Positions 36,286 to 45,946 of a stretch of 64,000 nt of DNA are shown piece by piece. The translations under genes were made by a program, and so were the position numbers. The stretch comes from Bacteroidota bacterium (GTDB lineage Bacteria; Bacteroidota; Bacteroidia; B-17B0; Aurantibacillaceae), in assembly GCA_020162035.1 (NCBI GenBank), contig JAIUNM010000016.1, forward strand, positions 1-64,000. The letters run 5' to 3'. Position 1 is the first letter of the stretch. Each line of letters starts with the position of its first letter. A model generated the notes under the pieces. That model did no database searches, was not told the DNA's origin, and saw nothing but the letters and a program-made list of their open reading frames with translations.

Positions 36286-36835
36286 ACAATTTATTGATAT
36301 TAATTTAACTTCAATTAGTTATAATTCTAATGCACTTATTAAAAACAGTTGGTTAGTTTTACTTCATTATAAACGTATTCCGCCGCATGTTGGAATGATT
36401 GTAAATGGAAATTACAATTCATTAACTATAAAAGGACAGGAAACTAATATAGGTTTACAAGTATTAAATAAAACTATTCAACAAAAAAAAATTGATGCGT
36501 GTTTTATTCAATTAGAAAAGCAACCAGTTTTTAGTGCAGATTATCAACTAGAAATTTTACAACATTATATTAAACAATTTAAAAGCGTACAAGCAAATTA
36601 TGCAACTTGTTTAAGCCCAATAAAATTATTTTTAAACGAATTTTATGGCTTGGAAATAATTACAAATGAATTACTTTTTGAATTGATTATAAGATTAGAT
36701 ACAAATAAATTTATTTTAAATTATATGTCTAATTCTCAAAATAATAATTCAAAAACGTTACAATTACCTTGCTATACAAACAATCAACTACAAGAAATTA
36801 TTTTAAGCGAAACTCAAATTACACATAAGATTTAA
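36278..36835 (+). CDS. Conserved-looking protein of unknown function
   Basis: 185 residues, no signal peptide or membrane helix. A distinctive segment SWLVLLHYKRIPPHVGMIVNG (split here: SWLVLLHYK, RIPPHVGMIVNG) followed by GQETNIGLQVLN reads like an enzyme or peptidase-like core, but I recognise no family. Operon position between dapF and a GNAT acetyltransferase, overlapping dapF by 8 bp and touching the GNAT start, implies a cytoplasmic role in the same process. Confidence 0.6.
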   Translation: MNKQFIDINLTSISYNSNALIKNSWLVLLHYKRIPPHVGMIVNGNYNSLTIKGQETNIGLQVLNKTIQQKKIDACFIQLEKQPVFSADYQLEILQHYIKQFKSVQANYATCLSPIKLFLNEFYGLEIITNELLFELIIRLDTNKFILNYMSNSQNNNSKTLQLPCYTNNQLQEIILSETQITHKI

Positions 36836-37357
36836 ATGCAATTGAAAAATAAAAATATTCAATTAAGAGCACTTGAATTAAAAGATGCTGAATATTTGTA
36901 CTTATGGGAAAATAATACTGAAAATTGGTTAATTAACGACCAACAAACACCTATAAGTAAAAATTTGTTACTAGAATTAATTCAATCTAATCAAGATATT
37001 TACACTCAAAAACAACTGAGATTAATGATTATTCTAAATTCTACAACAGAAATTGTTGGTTGTATAGATTTATTTGCTGTTGATTTTAAAAACAGTAAGT
37101 GTGGTATTGGTATTTATATCTCAGAAGAGTATAGAAGCAAAGGTTATGGCAACGAAGCTTTACAAAGCATTATTAATTACGCATTTAACATATTGCATTT
37201 AAAACAAATTTTTGCGCACGTTCCTATTAATAACACTAAAAGCATTACGCTTTTTTCAAAAAATAATTTTACTTGTAATGGTGTTTTAAAATCATGGATA
37301 AAAGATAAAAAAGAACAATATGTTGACGTTTGTTTTCTTCAGTTAATTAACGCGTAA
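36836..37357 (+). CDS. GNAT family N-acetyltransferase
   Basis: 173 residues. Typical RimJ/RimL-like layout: opening NIQLRALELKDAEYLYLWENN, then GIGIYISEEYRSKGYGNEAL holding the acetyl-CoA motif (RSKGYG) and HVPINNTKSITLFSKNNF. Substrate unknown; could modify an amino sugar or protein N-terminus. It directly follows and precedes its neighbours without spacer (stop 37357, next start 37358). Confidence 0.88.
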   Translation: MQLKNKNIQLRALELKDAEYLYLWENNTENWLINDQQTPISKNLLLELIQSNQDIYTQKQLRLMIILNSTTEIVGCIDLFAVDFKNSKCGIGIYISEEYRSKGYGNEALQSIINYAFNILHLKQIFAHVPINNTKSITLFSKNNFTCNGVLKSWIKDKKEQYVDVCFLQLINA

Positions 37358-39385
37358 TTGAAATTGTATTTTAAATATTTGTTATTTAGCATAATTTTAT
37401 TTTCATGTGGCGAAAATATTAAAGAAATTAAAAATTCTGATAATAAAATTTTAAATGATTCGCTCACTTATTTAAACCATTCCGATAGTGCAAAATATGT
37501 AGGAATGAATACCTGTAAACTTTGCCATCAAAACATATACAACACATTTATTGAAACTGGCATGGGGCAATCTTTTGGAATTGCATCAAAAACAAAATCG
37601 TTAGCTGAATTTAAAAATGCTTGCATTAAAGATAATTCAACTAATTATAACTACTGCGCTTATTGGCAAAAAGATAGTTTATATATTAAAGAATTTTTAT
37701 TAGAAAAAAATGACACCTTATACAGTAGAACTGAACAAGTAAATTATATTATTGGCTCCGGTCAACATACCAATTCGCATTTACAAAATGTAAATGGGTA
37801 CCTAAATCAAATGCCAATGACCTTTTTTACACAAAAAAAACAATGGGATTTACCTCCAGGATTTGAAAATGGATTTAATACACGTTTTAGTAGAAAAATT
37901 GGCTTAGAATGTATGAGTTGTCACAATGCTTACCCAGATTTTGTAATAGGAAGTGAAAATAAATATAAAAGTGTGCCTGTTGGAATTGATTGTGAAAGAT
38001 GCCATGGACCTGGAAGCATACATGTTGCTGAACGGAGTACAGGAAGCAAAATTGACACCTCTAAATTTATTGATTACTCTATTGTAAACCCATCTAAATT
38101 ACCAATTGATTTACAATTTGATATTTGTCAACGTTGCCATTTACAAGGCAACACCATTTTAAATGATAACAAAAGTTTTTACGATTTTAAACCTGGCAAA
38201 AAATTAAGTGATTACATGAATGTTTTTTTACCAAAATATTCTAACGCTGAAGATGAATTTATTATGGCTTCTCATGCTGATAGATTAAAGCAAAGTGCGT
38301 GTTTCATAAAATCTAATAAAAATATTTTACATAATACTAAAAACATTAAACCTTATAAAAATGGGTTAACTTGTATTACTTGCCATAACCCACATGTTAG
38401 TGTAGAACAAACTGAAACAAATGTGTTTAATAATGCTTGTATTAATTGCCATAACACTAATCAAGGCAAAATTATTTGTTCAGAAATTAAAATAAATAAG
38501 CTGTATAAACAAAACAATTTAACTAATGCAAATTGCGTAAGCTGCCATATGCCAAAATCTGGTTCAATAGACATACCACATGTTACAGTTCACGATCATT
38601 ACATAAGAAAACCAATAAATAAAAAAGATAAAGAAGGAATTAAAACATTTTTAGGTTTAATAGCCATAAATAATAAAGCACCAGATATTAAAACTAGAGT
38701 AAAAGCATATCTTAATCAATATGAAAAATTTGAGAAAAATAATTTTTATTTAGATTCTGCTTATAATTTAATTCCAAAACAAGTGGTTAATTACAAACAA
38801 ATTTATATTTCAGAATTAGTACAATATAATTTTATTAAGCGCAACTATAAACAAATAACAATTTTAATATCTGAATTAGGTATAGAAAATATTATTAAAA
38901 ATAATCTTAATAAACAAAGTTTCGATAACCAACATGCTTGGACTTTATACCGAATAGCAGAAAGCTTTTGTAATATAAATAATTTAAACACAGCCGAACA
39001 ATTTTTTGAAGCCTGCATAAAGCTTGCTCCATATCAATTAGATATGAGGATTAAATACGCGACAACTTTAGCAAACAATAAAAAAATACCAAAAGCTATA
39101 GAACAATTGGAATTTGTATTAAAAGAAAACCCAAAAATAATTACAGTATATACTAATTTAGGTTATTTATATTTAATGGCTGGCGATACCATAAAGTGTG
39201 AAAAATATTATCTTTTAGGTGAAAAATTAGACCCAAATAATGTTGCTTTGTTAATGAACTTAGGTGGCTATTATGCAAATTTTAAACAGTATAACAAAGC
39301 TAAACAATATTTTGAACGTGTTTTAAAAATAGAAAATAATAACGCATTAGCAAAACAAATGCTTAATAATTTAAAATATTTATAA
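37358..39385 (+). CDS. Heptaheme cytochrome c lipoprotein with TPR tail
   Basis: 675 residues from TTG 37358. Lipobox LFSCG puts a lipidated Cys at about residue 17. Seven CxxCH heme sites occur in order: CKLCH, CMSCH, CERCH, CQRCH, CITCH, CINCH and CVSCH, the first six to seven within residues 50-400. The C-terminal third (about 510-675) has tetratricopeptide repeats (AEQFFEACIKLAPYQLDMR, CEKYYLLGEKLDPNN, AKQYFERVLKIENNN). Related proteins are annotated as multiheme cytochromes of Bacteroidota; the electron partner is unknown. Odd neighbours: dapF, GNAT and mltG in the same packed operon. Confidence 0.88.
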   Translation: MKLYFKYLLFSIILFSCGENIKEIKNSDNKILNDSLTYLNHSDSAKYVGMNTCKLCHQNIYNTFIETGMGQSFGIASKTKSLAEFKNACIKDNSTNYNYCAYWQKDSLYIKEFLLEKNDTLYSRTEQVNYIIGSGQHTNSHLQNVNGYLNQMPMTFFTQKKQWDLPPGFENGFNTRFSRKIGLECMSCHNAYPDFVIGSENKYKSVPVGIDCERCHGPGSIHVAERSTGSKIDTSKFIDYSIVNPSKLPIDLQFDICQRCHLQGNTILNDNKSFYDFKPGKKLSDYMNVFLPKYSNAEDEFIMASHADRLKQSACFIKSNKNILHNTKNIKPYKNGLTCITCHNPHVSVEQTETNVFNNACINCHNTNQGKIICSEIKINKLYKQNNLTNANCVSCHMPKSGSIDIPHVTVHDHYIRKPINKKDKEGIKTFLGLIAINNKAPDIKTRVKAYLNQYEKFEKNNFYLDSAYNLIPKQVVNYKQIYISELVQYNFIKRNYKQITILISELGIENIIKNNLNKQSFDNQHAWTLYRIAESFCNINNLNTAEQFFEACIKLAPYQLDMRIKYATTLANNKKIPKAIEQLEFVLKENPKIITVYTNLGYLYLMAGDTIKCEKYYLLGEKLDPNNVALLMNLGGYYANFKQYNKAKQYFERVLKIENNNALAKQMLNNLKYL

Positions 39386-40431
39386 TGGCAAAAAAGAAAA
39401 ATAAATTCTTACTTATATTAATTGTAGCACTAGGCATAATAGGTTTTGGCGCTTATTACATTTATAACAATTTTATTGGAGATAAAATAAATTTAAAAAA
39501 TAAAAATTACACCTATATATATATAGAAACAAATGACGATTTTGAAGATGTGATTAAAACGTTAGAAAATGAACTAGAAATAAAAGAAGGTAAACCATTT
39601 GAATGGTTAGCCAAAAAAATGGAATTAGATAAAAACATTCATCCTGGTAAATATAGAATAAACAATGGGATGACTAAAAGACAAATAATTAATTTAATTA
39701 AATACAATAAAAATGAAAAAGTTAAATTAAGCTATAATTCTCAAATTCATACTATAGAAGAGTTTATATCCTACACCTCTGATAAGTTAGAATTAAATGA
39801 AGAAGATTTAGAAGAATTTTTAATGGATGATAACTATTTAGAAGATCATTTTAATTTAGATCCAGATAATGCTTTTGCTCTTATTCCACTTAACACAATT
39901 GAAGTTAATTGGGCAATTTCTGCTTCAGATTTGTTTAATTTATTTAAAGAAAACTACAATAATTTATGGAATGAAAACAGAATTAAATTAGCTAAAAAAA
40001 TTGGGTATAAAAAATCCGAAGTAATAACTCTTGCCTCTATTGTACAAAGCGAAAGTGGCATTAGTAGCGAACAACAAAAAATAGCTGGTGTTTACATAAA
40101 TAGGTTAGAAAGAAATATGGAATTACAAGCTGACCCTACATTAAAATTTGCAAATAAAAACTTTACCGCGCAACGTGTTTTAAATGTAGATAAAGAAATT
40201 GATTCACCTTACAACACCTATAAATACAAAGGCTTGCCTCCAGGTCCAATTTGTTTAGTTGATGTAAAAACCATTGATAATGTTTTAAACTACACAAAAC
40301 ACAATTATTTGTTTTTTTGCGCTAAACCAAGCTTAAATGGATATTCAGATTTTTCTGACACTTACGAAAAACATAAAAAATATGCCGTGGCCTACCAAAA
40401 AGAAATGAATAAAAGAGGAATAAATAGATAA
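39385..40431 (+). CDS. mltG: Endolytic murein transglycosylase MltG
   Basis: 348 residues. N-terminal membrane helix (about 7-28), LysM-like region, and YceG domain with ASIVQSESG (catalytic Glu region), INRLERNMELQADPTLKFA, and YNTYKYKGLPPGPICLVD, all family signatures. It cleaves nascent glycan strands at the inner membrane. The ATG lies in the stop of the cytochrome gene (TAATG), so it is the last gene of the dapF operon. Convergent with the next gene with no gap. Confidence 0.95.
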   Translation: MAKKKNKFLLILIVALGIIGFGAYYIYNNFIGDKINLKNKNYTYIYIETNDDFEDVIKTLENELEIKEGKPFEWLAKKMELDKNIHPGKYRINNGMTKRQIINLIKYNKNEKVKLSYNSQIHTIEEFISYTSDKLELNEEDLEEFLMDDNYLEDHFNLDPDNAFALIPLNTIEVNWAISASDLFNLFKENYNNLWNENRIKLAKKIGYKKSEVITLASIVQSESGISSEQQKIAGVYINRLERNMELQADPTLKFANKNFTAQRVLNVDKEIDSPYNTYKYKGLPPGPICLVDVKTIDNVLNYTKHNYLFFCAKPSLNGYSDFSDTYEKHKKYAVAYQKEMNKRGINR

Positions 40432-41154
40432 TTATTTTTCTGGTATATAATCGCAAACACACCTAAACCCTAACCAATAAGTTGGCTCTGCATATAAAAT
40501 TTGTTTACCCGCTAAACATTCTTCTTTTGTATTTAAATAAGAACCACCTTTTGAAATACCTTTAACATCTATCATTTCGGCAACGTTACCAATTAAATTA
40601 TATAGTTTAAATAAATTTGGATAACCTGAATAGGTACTTTGTGGCGACAAGCCTACTTTTTTTACTACATTAATAATAACTGAATCTTGAAATAAATTCT
40701 TATCATTTGTAATTAAAAATTCCCATTCTTTTTCAGTTGGTAAGCGGTAAGTTAAATTAATTTTTTTATTATCTGTTAATGCTTTAAATTGTTTCACCCG
40801 TTCCGTGCGCCATTCGCAAAATTTAATTGCTTGTTCATGTGTAATTCCAACTACAGGATAATCTCTAAATCCAATTGCACTATAATAATTACGGTTGTAA
40901 TAATTTCCATTTTTTGATTTAAACCTAACATTAGTATCGGGTATAACAGCCAAATGTTCTTTAGAAAAACGACCATATTTTTTACTAACACTTAATTCAA
41001 ACTCTTTCCAAGAAAAATTGCTTACCTCTGTTTCATCAACATAAAAATTATCATAAATTTTTACTGTTCCAGGTGGTTTAGGTTTTTTCCTATTAATGTT
41101 TTGAAAAGAGAAAAATAAAATACTAAGTAAAAATAAAATTGTGATTTTTTTCAT
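40432..41154 (-). CDS. FGE/SUMF1-like exported protein
   Basis: 240 residues with a signal peptide (KKITILFLLSILFFSFQ). Formylglycine-generating-enzyme-like fold: FYVDETEVSNFSWKEF, YPVVGITHEQAIKFCEWR, YRLPTEKEWEFL, NLIGNVAEM, GGSYLN and WLGFRCV. GldJ/GldK-type gliding proteins of Bacteroidota share this fold without enzyme activity. Its copper-site cysteines are not obvious. The gene is 1 bp from the stop of the membrane protein gene and forms an operon with it and an ECF sigma gene. Confidence 0.82.
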   Translation of the reverse strand: MKKITILFLLSILFFSFQNINRKKPKPPGTVKIYDNFYVDETEVSNFSWKEFELSVSKKYGRFSKEHLAVIPDTNVRFKSKNGNYYNRNYYSAIGFRDYPVVGITHEQAIKFCEWRTERVKQFKALTDNKKINLTYRLPTEKEWEFLITNDKNLFQDSVIINVVKKVGLSPQSTYSGYPNLFKLYNLIGNVAEMIDVKGISKGGSYLNTKEECLAGKQILYAEPTYWLGFRCVCDYIPEK

Positions 41155-41155
41155 T

Positions 41156-42922
41156 TTAAGATTCTAATAATTTTCTAATATCCGCAATACTTTTAAGAGA
41201 CTCTGACTTATCTATAACAGAAAATTTATTATTGTTGTTTAAACCTTCAATTACAGAATTTTTATCACAAAAAAACAATTTATCATTATTAAATAAACAA
41301 AATGCGTAGGATTTATCGTTTTCTATGTTTACGTTAAACCCTTCATTTTTGTTGAGAATAACAACATTATTAGTTGTATAATTTATTAAATAAACATATT
41401 GTGATAAAACAGGTTTTCCATTTAAAGTAAATATGGGTTTAATTAAATTATTTTCTAAAATAGTGTGCGGGCAATCAGAATTGTATATACCAAAGTTTTT
41501 AACTTGAAAAATTCGATTAACTTTTTGAGTTGAATTCATTCCATTAAAATTTTCGCTTAAATTAACTTCTTGTTGTTGCTTTAATCTTAATGCAACTTTT
41601 TCTTTTTCTGCCTTTAATTCAGCCTCAGCTTTAACTTTTTGCGCTATGTATTCTGTTTGTTTTGCTTTAAATTCGTTTATTAATTTACTTTCTTTTTCGT
41701 TACGTTTTTCTAATTGAGTTTGATAGTCTTTTAATTTAGAAGAATAAATTTTTTCGGCAGCAATTAAATCTTGTCCTTCTAATACAGGATAAACAATTAA
41801 TTTTTCTTGTTTATTACGATACTTTAAAGTTAAAATATAATTTTTACCCTTCACTGGGCCTTCAGACACATTAATTTCATTCCAAGTAATTTCATGAAAG
41901 GTTTTATTATAGTTTTTATTTTCTTCGCCAACTTCAAACAGTAAATTTTTAAACGATTTTAATTCGGGAAATTCATCATAATTTCCATCTAAAACAAAAT
42001 TTGGTCGTCCGGTTGCTTTGTTTGGTTTGCTTGGTTCATAAACTATTGGTAATGCTTTTCTTTTATTGTTACAAAGTTTTTCAACACTATCAATTTTTTT
42101 GGGAATAGTTACATTTATTGAATTTTGTAAAGCTTCTATTTTTGGGTTGCTTTCGTTTGAAACAGAAATTGTAATGTTTTTTTCTGGTTTTGTAATGGGA
42201 GATATAAAATCTTTTCCAATGTACATCCACTTTTTAGCAACAGTATCTAAATAATATTGATTAAATTTTGTTTCGTTGTTGTAAGAAGCTAAAGAAATTT
42301 TTAATGATTTATCTGGATGTACATTTAATGGTACACCATTTTGAACGCCATTTATTTCAAACATTCCAGCACTTTCAAAATTACGTTTAATGTTTGCACT
42401 ATCGTATAACATTGGAATACCACTAAGCATAATATCTGCTGCATCATGAAACTCTCTGTATTCAATTTCAACTTCTCCTTTAATTGTTATTCCTTTATCA
42501 TCAATAAAAGCATTTTTAGGTATTGTAATTTTACTTTTGTTGTGAATTATATCTCCGCCTTTATCGGCATTAATTTTATACTTTTTTAATTCTGGTTTAA
42601 GAGCTTTATTAGGAGCATTTATAAATGCAGTAGTTTTATTTTCTGTTTTTGTTTCTTTTTTAGTAGATTTTATTTCATTTTTTGTAATTTTTTTAGGTTT
42701 AGTATTGTTTAAAATTGAATATAGTGTAACTGTGCAAATAACTGCCAATCCTGCTATTGTGGCCGAATAAGTTATTTTTTTATTTTTCCACCAACTTCGG
42801 TCTTCTCTGGCTTTGGCTATACTTTCATTTTTAAATTGTTTTAAAAGGTTATCAAAATTTTGGTGTTGTTTAATTTCGTCGTCAGATACAGGCGGCCTAT
42901 TAATATTAAATTTCATCGACAT
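41156..42922 (-). CDS. Membrane-anchored protein in ECF sigma operon, possible anti-sigma
   Basis: 588 residues. Short cytoplasmic N-terminus (about 55 residues, many charges), one membrane helix (about 50-70, ATIAGLAVICTVTLYSIL), then a large periplasmic part: a conserved-looking beta region (ITIPKNAFIDDKGITIKGEV, EYREFHDAADIMLSGIPMLYD), and a Lys/Glu/Gln-rich coiled coil (about 395-470). Position directly downstream of a sigma factor gene and the cytoplasmic N-terminus suggest an anti-sigma-like sensor, but no zinc-binding or known anti-sigma motif is seen. Confidence 0.65.
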   Translation of the reverse strand: MSMKFNINRPPVSDDEIKQHQNFDNLLKQFKNESIAKAREDRSWWKNKKITYSATIAGLAVICTVTLYSILNNTKPKKITKNEIKSTKKETKTENKTTAFINAPNKALKPELKKYKINADKGGDIIHNKSKITIPKNAFIDDKGITIKGEVEIEYREFHDAADIMLSGIPMLYDSANIKRNFESAGMFEINGVQNGVPLNVHPDKSLKISLASYNNETKFNQYYLDTVAKKWMYIGKDFISPITKPEKNITISVSNESNPKIEALQNSINVTIPKKIDSVEKLCNNKRKALPIVYEPSKPNKATGRPNFVLDGNYDEFPELKSFKNLLFEVGEENKNYNKTFHEITWNEINVSEGPVKGKNYILTLKYRNKQEKLIVYPVLEGQDLIAAEKIYSSKLKDYQTQLEKRNEKESKLINEFKAKQTEYIAQKVKAEAELKAEKEKVALRLKQQQEVNLSENFNGMNSTQKVNRIFQVKNFGIYNSDCPHTILENNLIKPIFTLNGKPVLSQYVYLINYTTNNVVILNKNEGFNVNIENDKSYAFCLFNNDKLFFCDKNSVIEGLNNNNKFSVIDKSESLKSIADIRKLLES

Positions 42923-42929
42923 AAAAGTT

Positions 42930-43526
42930 CTATACTTTATATTTTTTAATTTTTACTTTCAGTTTTTCAATCACTCTAAACATTTTAACTTTGGCGTTTC
43001 CTTCGGTTGTATTTAATATTTCGGCAATTTCTTTAAAAGGACGTTTTTCAAAAAAACGCATTTCAACCAACATTAAATCCTCTTCATCTAACTCGGTTAT
43101 TAATTTTTTTATAACAGGAATGTATTCTTCAAAAAAAGGTTCGTTAGTTTCATCGCAAATAAATTTTAAATCGCCAATATCAGCATTAACAGCTCGTTTA
43201 TCTTTTAAATTTCTGTAAACAAGCATCATTTCGTTATATGCAATCCTATACAACCAACTTGCAAAAGGAACACCTTTAAACTGGTAGTTTTGTAAATTAC
43301 TTAATGCTTTTAAAAAAACCTGACTCGTAACATCAAATGCAGTTTCTTTACAATCCATACGTTGATACAAATAATTAAATATTTGCTTATAATATTTATT
43401 GTACAAAGGCGCAAAATGCGCTGGATTTTTTTTAGCAGCCTCAATGATAACTAACTCATCATTAAGCTGCACTTCGGTGTGGTGGTAATGTGAGTTGATT
43501 GTCATATGTGCTGAAATATTAGACAT
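42930..43526 (-). CDS. ECF-type sigma factor
   Basis: 198 residues from ATG 43526 (a TTG 24 bp upstream and an ATG at 43505 are alternatives). Region 2: FAPLYNKYYKQIFNYLYQR, AFDVTSQVFLKALSNL, FASWLYRIAYNEMMLVYR; region 4: LMLVEMRFFEKRPFKEIAEIL, TTEGNAKVKMFRVIEKL. The operon continues with the membrane protein and the FGE-like protein. Upstream lies an array of three GAGTGAA-type repeats with 21-bp phasing. Confidence 0.9.
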   Translation of the reverse strand: MSNISAHMTINSHYHHTEVQLNDELVIIEAAKKNPAHFAPLYNKYYKQIFNYLYQRMDCKETAFDVTSQVFLKALSNLQNYQFKGVPFASWLYRIAYNEMMLVYRNLKDKRAVNADIGDLKFICDETNEPFFEEYIPVIKKLITELDEEDLMLVEMRFFEKRPFKEIAEILNTTEGNAKVKMFRVIEKLKVKIKKYKV

Positions 43527-43634
43527 TTTGCTTTTATAAGTAAAAAGCAATCCAAAGGTTACGCCAAAATTTCAAACAACTTATAACTTATAATTAAGTG
43601 CTTGATTATCAGTTACAAAAAAAGCTGTTAAATT

Positions 43635-43683
43635 GAGTGAAAAGCAATTTAATATGGGTGAAATATGCTTTTTAATGAGTGAA
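43635..43683. promoter_or_regulatory. Three 21-bp-phased GRGTGAA repeats
   Basis: GAGTGAA at 43635-43641, GGGTGAA at 43656-43662 and GAGTGAA at 43677-43683; start-to-start distance is exactly 21 bp twice, two helical turns. Each is preceded by an AT-rich TTAAT-like tract. They lie in the 250-bp gap between the divergent ECF sigma and TM2 genes and look like sites for a cooperatively binding regulator. Confidence 0.45.
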
Positions 43684-43776
43684 TGGATTAAATTAGAAAT
43701 AGTTTTTACTTAAAAATTGTTGATTTTTTTATCAATTTTAAATAAATACTTAAAGAATATTGCAGATGTTTAAATT

Positions 43777-44220
43777 GTGAAAATTAGTAGGTTAATTTTA
43801 TTTTTATTTGCTTTTACATATACTAAATTGTATTCAAAATCAAGTATTGATTCTTGCTTATTAATACAAATTAATAAAATTAATACTGATCAAATTATTG
43901 AACAAAATATAACTGTACAATTTAATTTTAACGAATATTCAATTAAAAGACCAAACCCGCTTTTTTTTATTTTTAAAAAGAAACAAACTAAAAATAAAAA
44001 AATTGTTGCAGCCTTATTAGCTTTTCCTTTTCCGTTTGGTATGGTTGGTTTACATAGAATTTATTTAGGAACCGCACCATACGTGCCTATTGTTTATATT
44101 GGCACATTAGGTGGGGGATTTGGAATACTGCCTTTTATAGATTTTTGCGTGTTGCTATTAGATAAAGATGTAACACGATATAACGAAAATAAAAAAGTTT
44201 TTATGTGGGTGAATGATTAA
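43777..44220 (+). CDS. TM2 domain-containing protein
   Basis: 147 residues from GTG 43777. Signal peptide (LILFLFAFTYTKLYS), a 50-residue linker, then two membrane helices with the TM2 pattern: FPFGMVGLHRIYLGTAPYVP and GGGFGILPFIDFCVLL (Asp of the loop conserved). Function of TM2 proteins is unknown. The 3' end overlaps the convergent glycosyltransferase gene by 20 bp. Confidence 0.8.
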   Translation: MKISRLILFLFAFTYTKLYSKSSIDSCLLIQINKINTDQIIEQNITVQFNFNEYSIKRPNPLFFIFKKKQTKNKKIVAALLAFPFPFGMVGLHRIYLGTAPYVPIVYIGTLGGGFGILPFIDFCVLLLDKDVTRYNENKKVFMWVND

Positions 44221-45946
44221 TTGGTTTGTTTTTTGGCATTCTTACAAAAAAAACAAAACCATTGCGTGCATATAATTTTTTAAAGCCATTAAGTTCTGTC
44301 ATTTCTTTTTCATCTTGTATTTTACAAACAATAAATGCAGGGCATTTAATGTTTCCAATTTTTAGCCACTCGCTGTAAACGGTTGAGTAACTTGAAAAAC
44401 GAGAGTGTCCGTCTTTTTCATATTCTGTTAATAACGAATCCATAAACTGTTTTTGTTCATTATCGCTAAATGCATTTTTTGTTCTACCCGAATAAAAAAT
44501 ACAAGCATAACTTTTAAAACGATGCGTTTCTACATCAAAGCCATGTTTAGCAAGTTGTTGGTAAAAAACAATAGTTGCGTTTTGAGAGTATTGCTCTACT
44601 TTAGGCACTAACACATTAATAGTAAGGTTAATAAACAAAATTAATAAACAGAAAGAGTAAATTAAATTGTTTTTTATGTTTAATTTATGGTTATAGGCTA
44701 TTAAAATTAATGCTGCAATTAAAGGCAAAACAATTAACCACTCAAACCCATTCCAATAAGCATTTGCATTTAAATTTTGTTGTGTAAAAACATCGTTAAT
44801 TAAATTAGAATTTAAAAGAAAAGGTTTTAAACTATTAATATTACATGCTAATATTAAAGCTATAACTAGGCTAATAGAAATTAAACTAAAAATAATTTTT
44901 AAAATACCTTTAAATAATTTTTCTTTACTAGAAAGATTTGATAAATACAATGCTGCAACAAACATTAAAGGAAAATAACATAAAGATGAGTAATGTACAA
45001 TTTTGGTTTTAACTAAAGAAAATAAAACCAACACTACAAAAAACAAAACCAACATTACTTTTTTAAAAACGATTTGAAATGGTGTAATTGATTGAGAACG
45101 TTTTATCCCTTTTATAAAAAATAACGACGCAGGAAAGCAACCAACTAATAATACAACTGCATGGTAATAAAATGGGCCATCGTGTCCGGCATCGGCGGTT
45201 TCAAATAATCGAATTTGGTAATTTATAAATTCAACAATTACATCTGTATGCCCAGTAAAAAACATTACCAAAAACCAACTTAAACTAAAAATAATTGTTG
45301 AACTTAATAAAACAAAAAAGTTTTTAGATTTAAATAAATTAAGTTGTTTAGTTATACCTGCACTAAATAAAACAACTAAACCAACAATAATTAAAGCTGC
45401 TGGACCTTTGGTTAAAACGGCTAAACCTAAAAACAAACCTGTAAATATTGCATTTTTTAAAACTGTTTTTGAATTAAAATTATTTAATACTTTAATAAAT
45501 TGAACTGTGCTTAAAAATATAAATAAATTAAACCAGGGGTCTATTAATCCTGCTTTAAAATACAAATGAGGTAAACTACTTGCCCAAAATAATAAACACC
45601 AAAATAAAGCAGTTTTTAAATTAAAATATTTTAGACCTGTATTAAAAATTATTAGAGAAGTAATTATTCCGCAAATTGCATTAGGTAATCTGGCAGCAAA
45701 CTCATTAATGCCAAATATATTCATACACAAAGCTTGCATCCATATAAACAAGGGGGGTTTTTCCCAAAATGGTGTAAAATTTAATTGCACTTTACTGTAA
45801 TCTCCAGTTAAAACCATTTCGCGTGCACATTCAGCAAAATTAATTTCGTCCCAATCAAATAAATGCAAGTTGCCTATAAAAGGAATAAATAGTAATGCGG
45901 AAAATAAGGTTATTAAAAAATAATATAGTGTATTTTTAGTTAGCAT
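44201..45946 (-). CDS. GT39/ArnT-like membrane glycosyltransferase
   Basis: 581 residues with about 11-13 helices. First periplasmic loop: FDWDEINFAECAREMVLTGDY and PFWEKPPLFIWMQAL, the catalytic DE motif and substrate loop of the PMT/ArnT family that transfers sugars from polyprenyl phosphate. The C-terminal 120 residues form a soluble domain. It overlaps the PAP2 phosphatase gene by 11 bp, and such pairs typically modify lipid A or surface glycans. Exact sugar unknown. Confidence 0.85.
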   Translation of the reverse strand: MLTKNTLYYFLITLFSALLFIPFIGNLHLFDWDEINFAECAREMVLTGDYSKVQLNFTPFWEKPPLFIWMQALCMNIFGINEFAARLPNAICGIITSLIIFNTGLKYFNLKTALFWCLLFWASSLPHLYFKAGLIDPWFNLFIFLSTVQFIKVLNNFNSKTVLKNAIFTGLFLGLAVLTKGPAALIIVGLVVLFSAGITKQLNLFKSKNFFVLLSSTIIFSLSWFLVMFFTGHTDVIVEFINYQIRLFETADAGHDGPFYYHAVVLLVGCFPASLFFIKGIKRSQSITPFQIVFKKVMLVLFFVVLVLFSLVKTKIVHYSSLCYFPLMFVAALYLSNLSSKEKLFKGILKIIFSLISISLVIALILACNINSLKPFLLNSNLINDVFTQQNLNANAYWNGFEWLIVLPLIAALILIAYNHKLNIKNNLIYSFCLLILFINLTINVLVPKVEQYSQNATIVFYQQLAKHGFDVETHRFKSYACIFYSGRTKNAFSDNEQKQFMDSLLTEYEKDGHSRFSSYSTVYSEWLKIGNIKCPAFIVCKIQDEKEMTELNGFKKLYARNGFVFFVRMPKNKPINHSPT

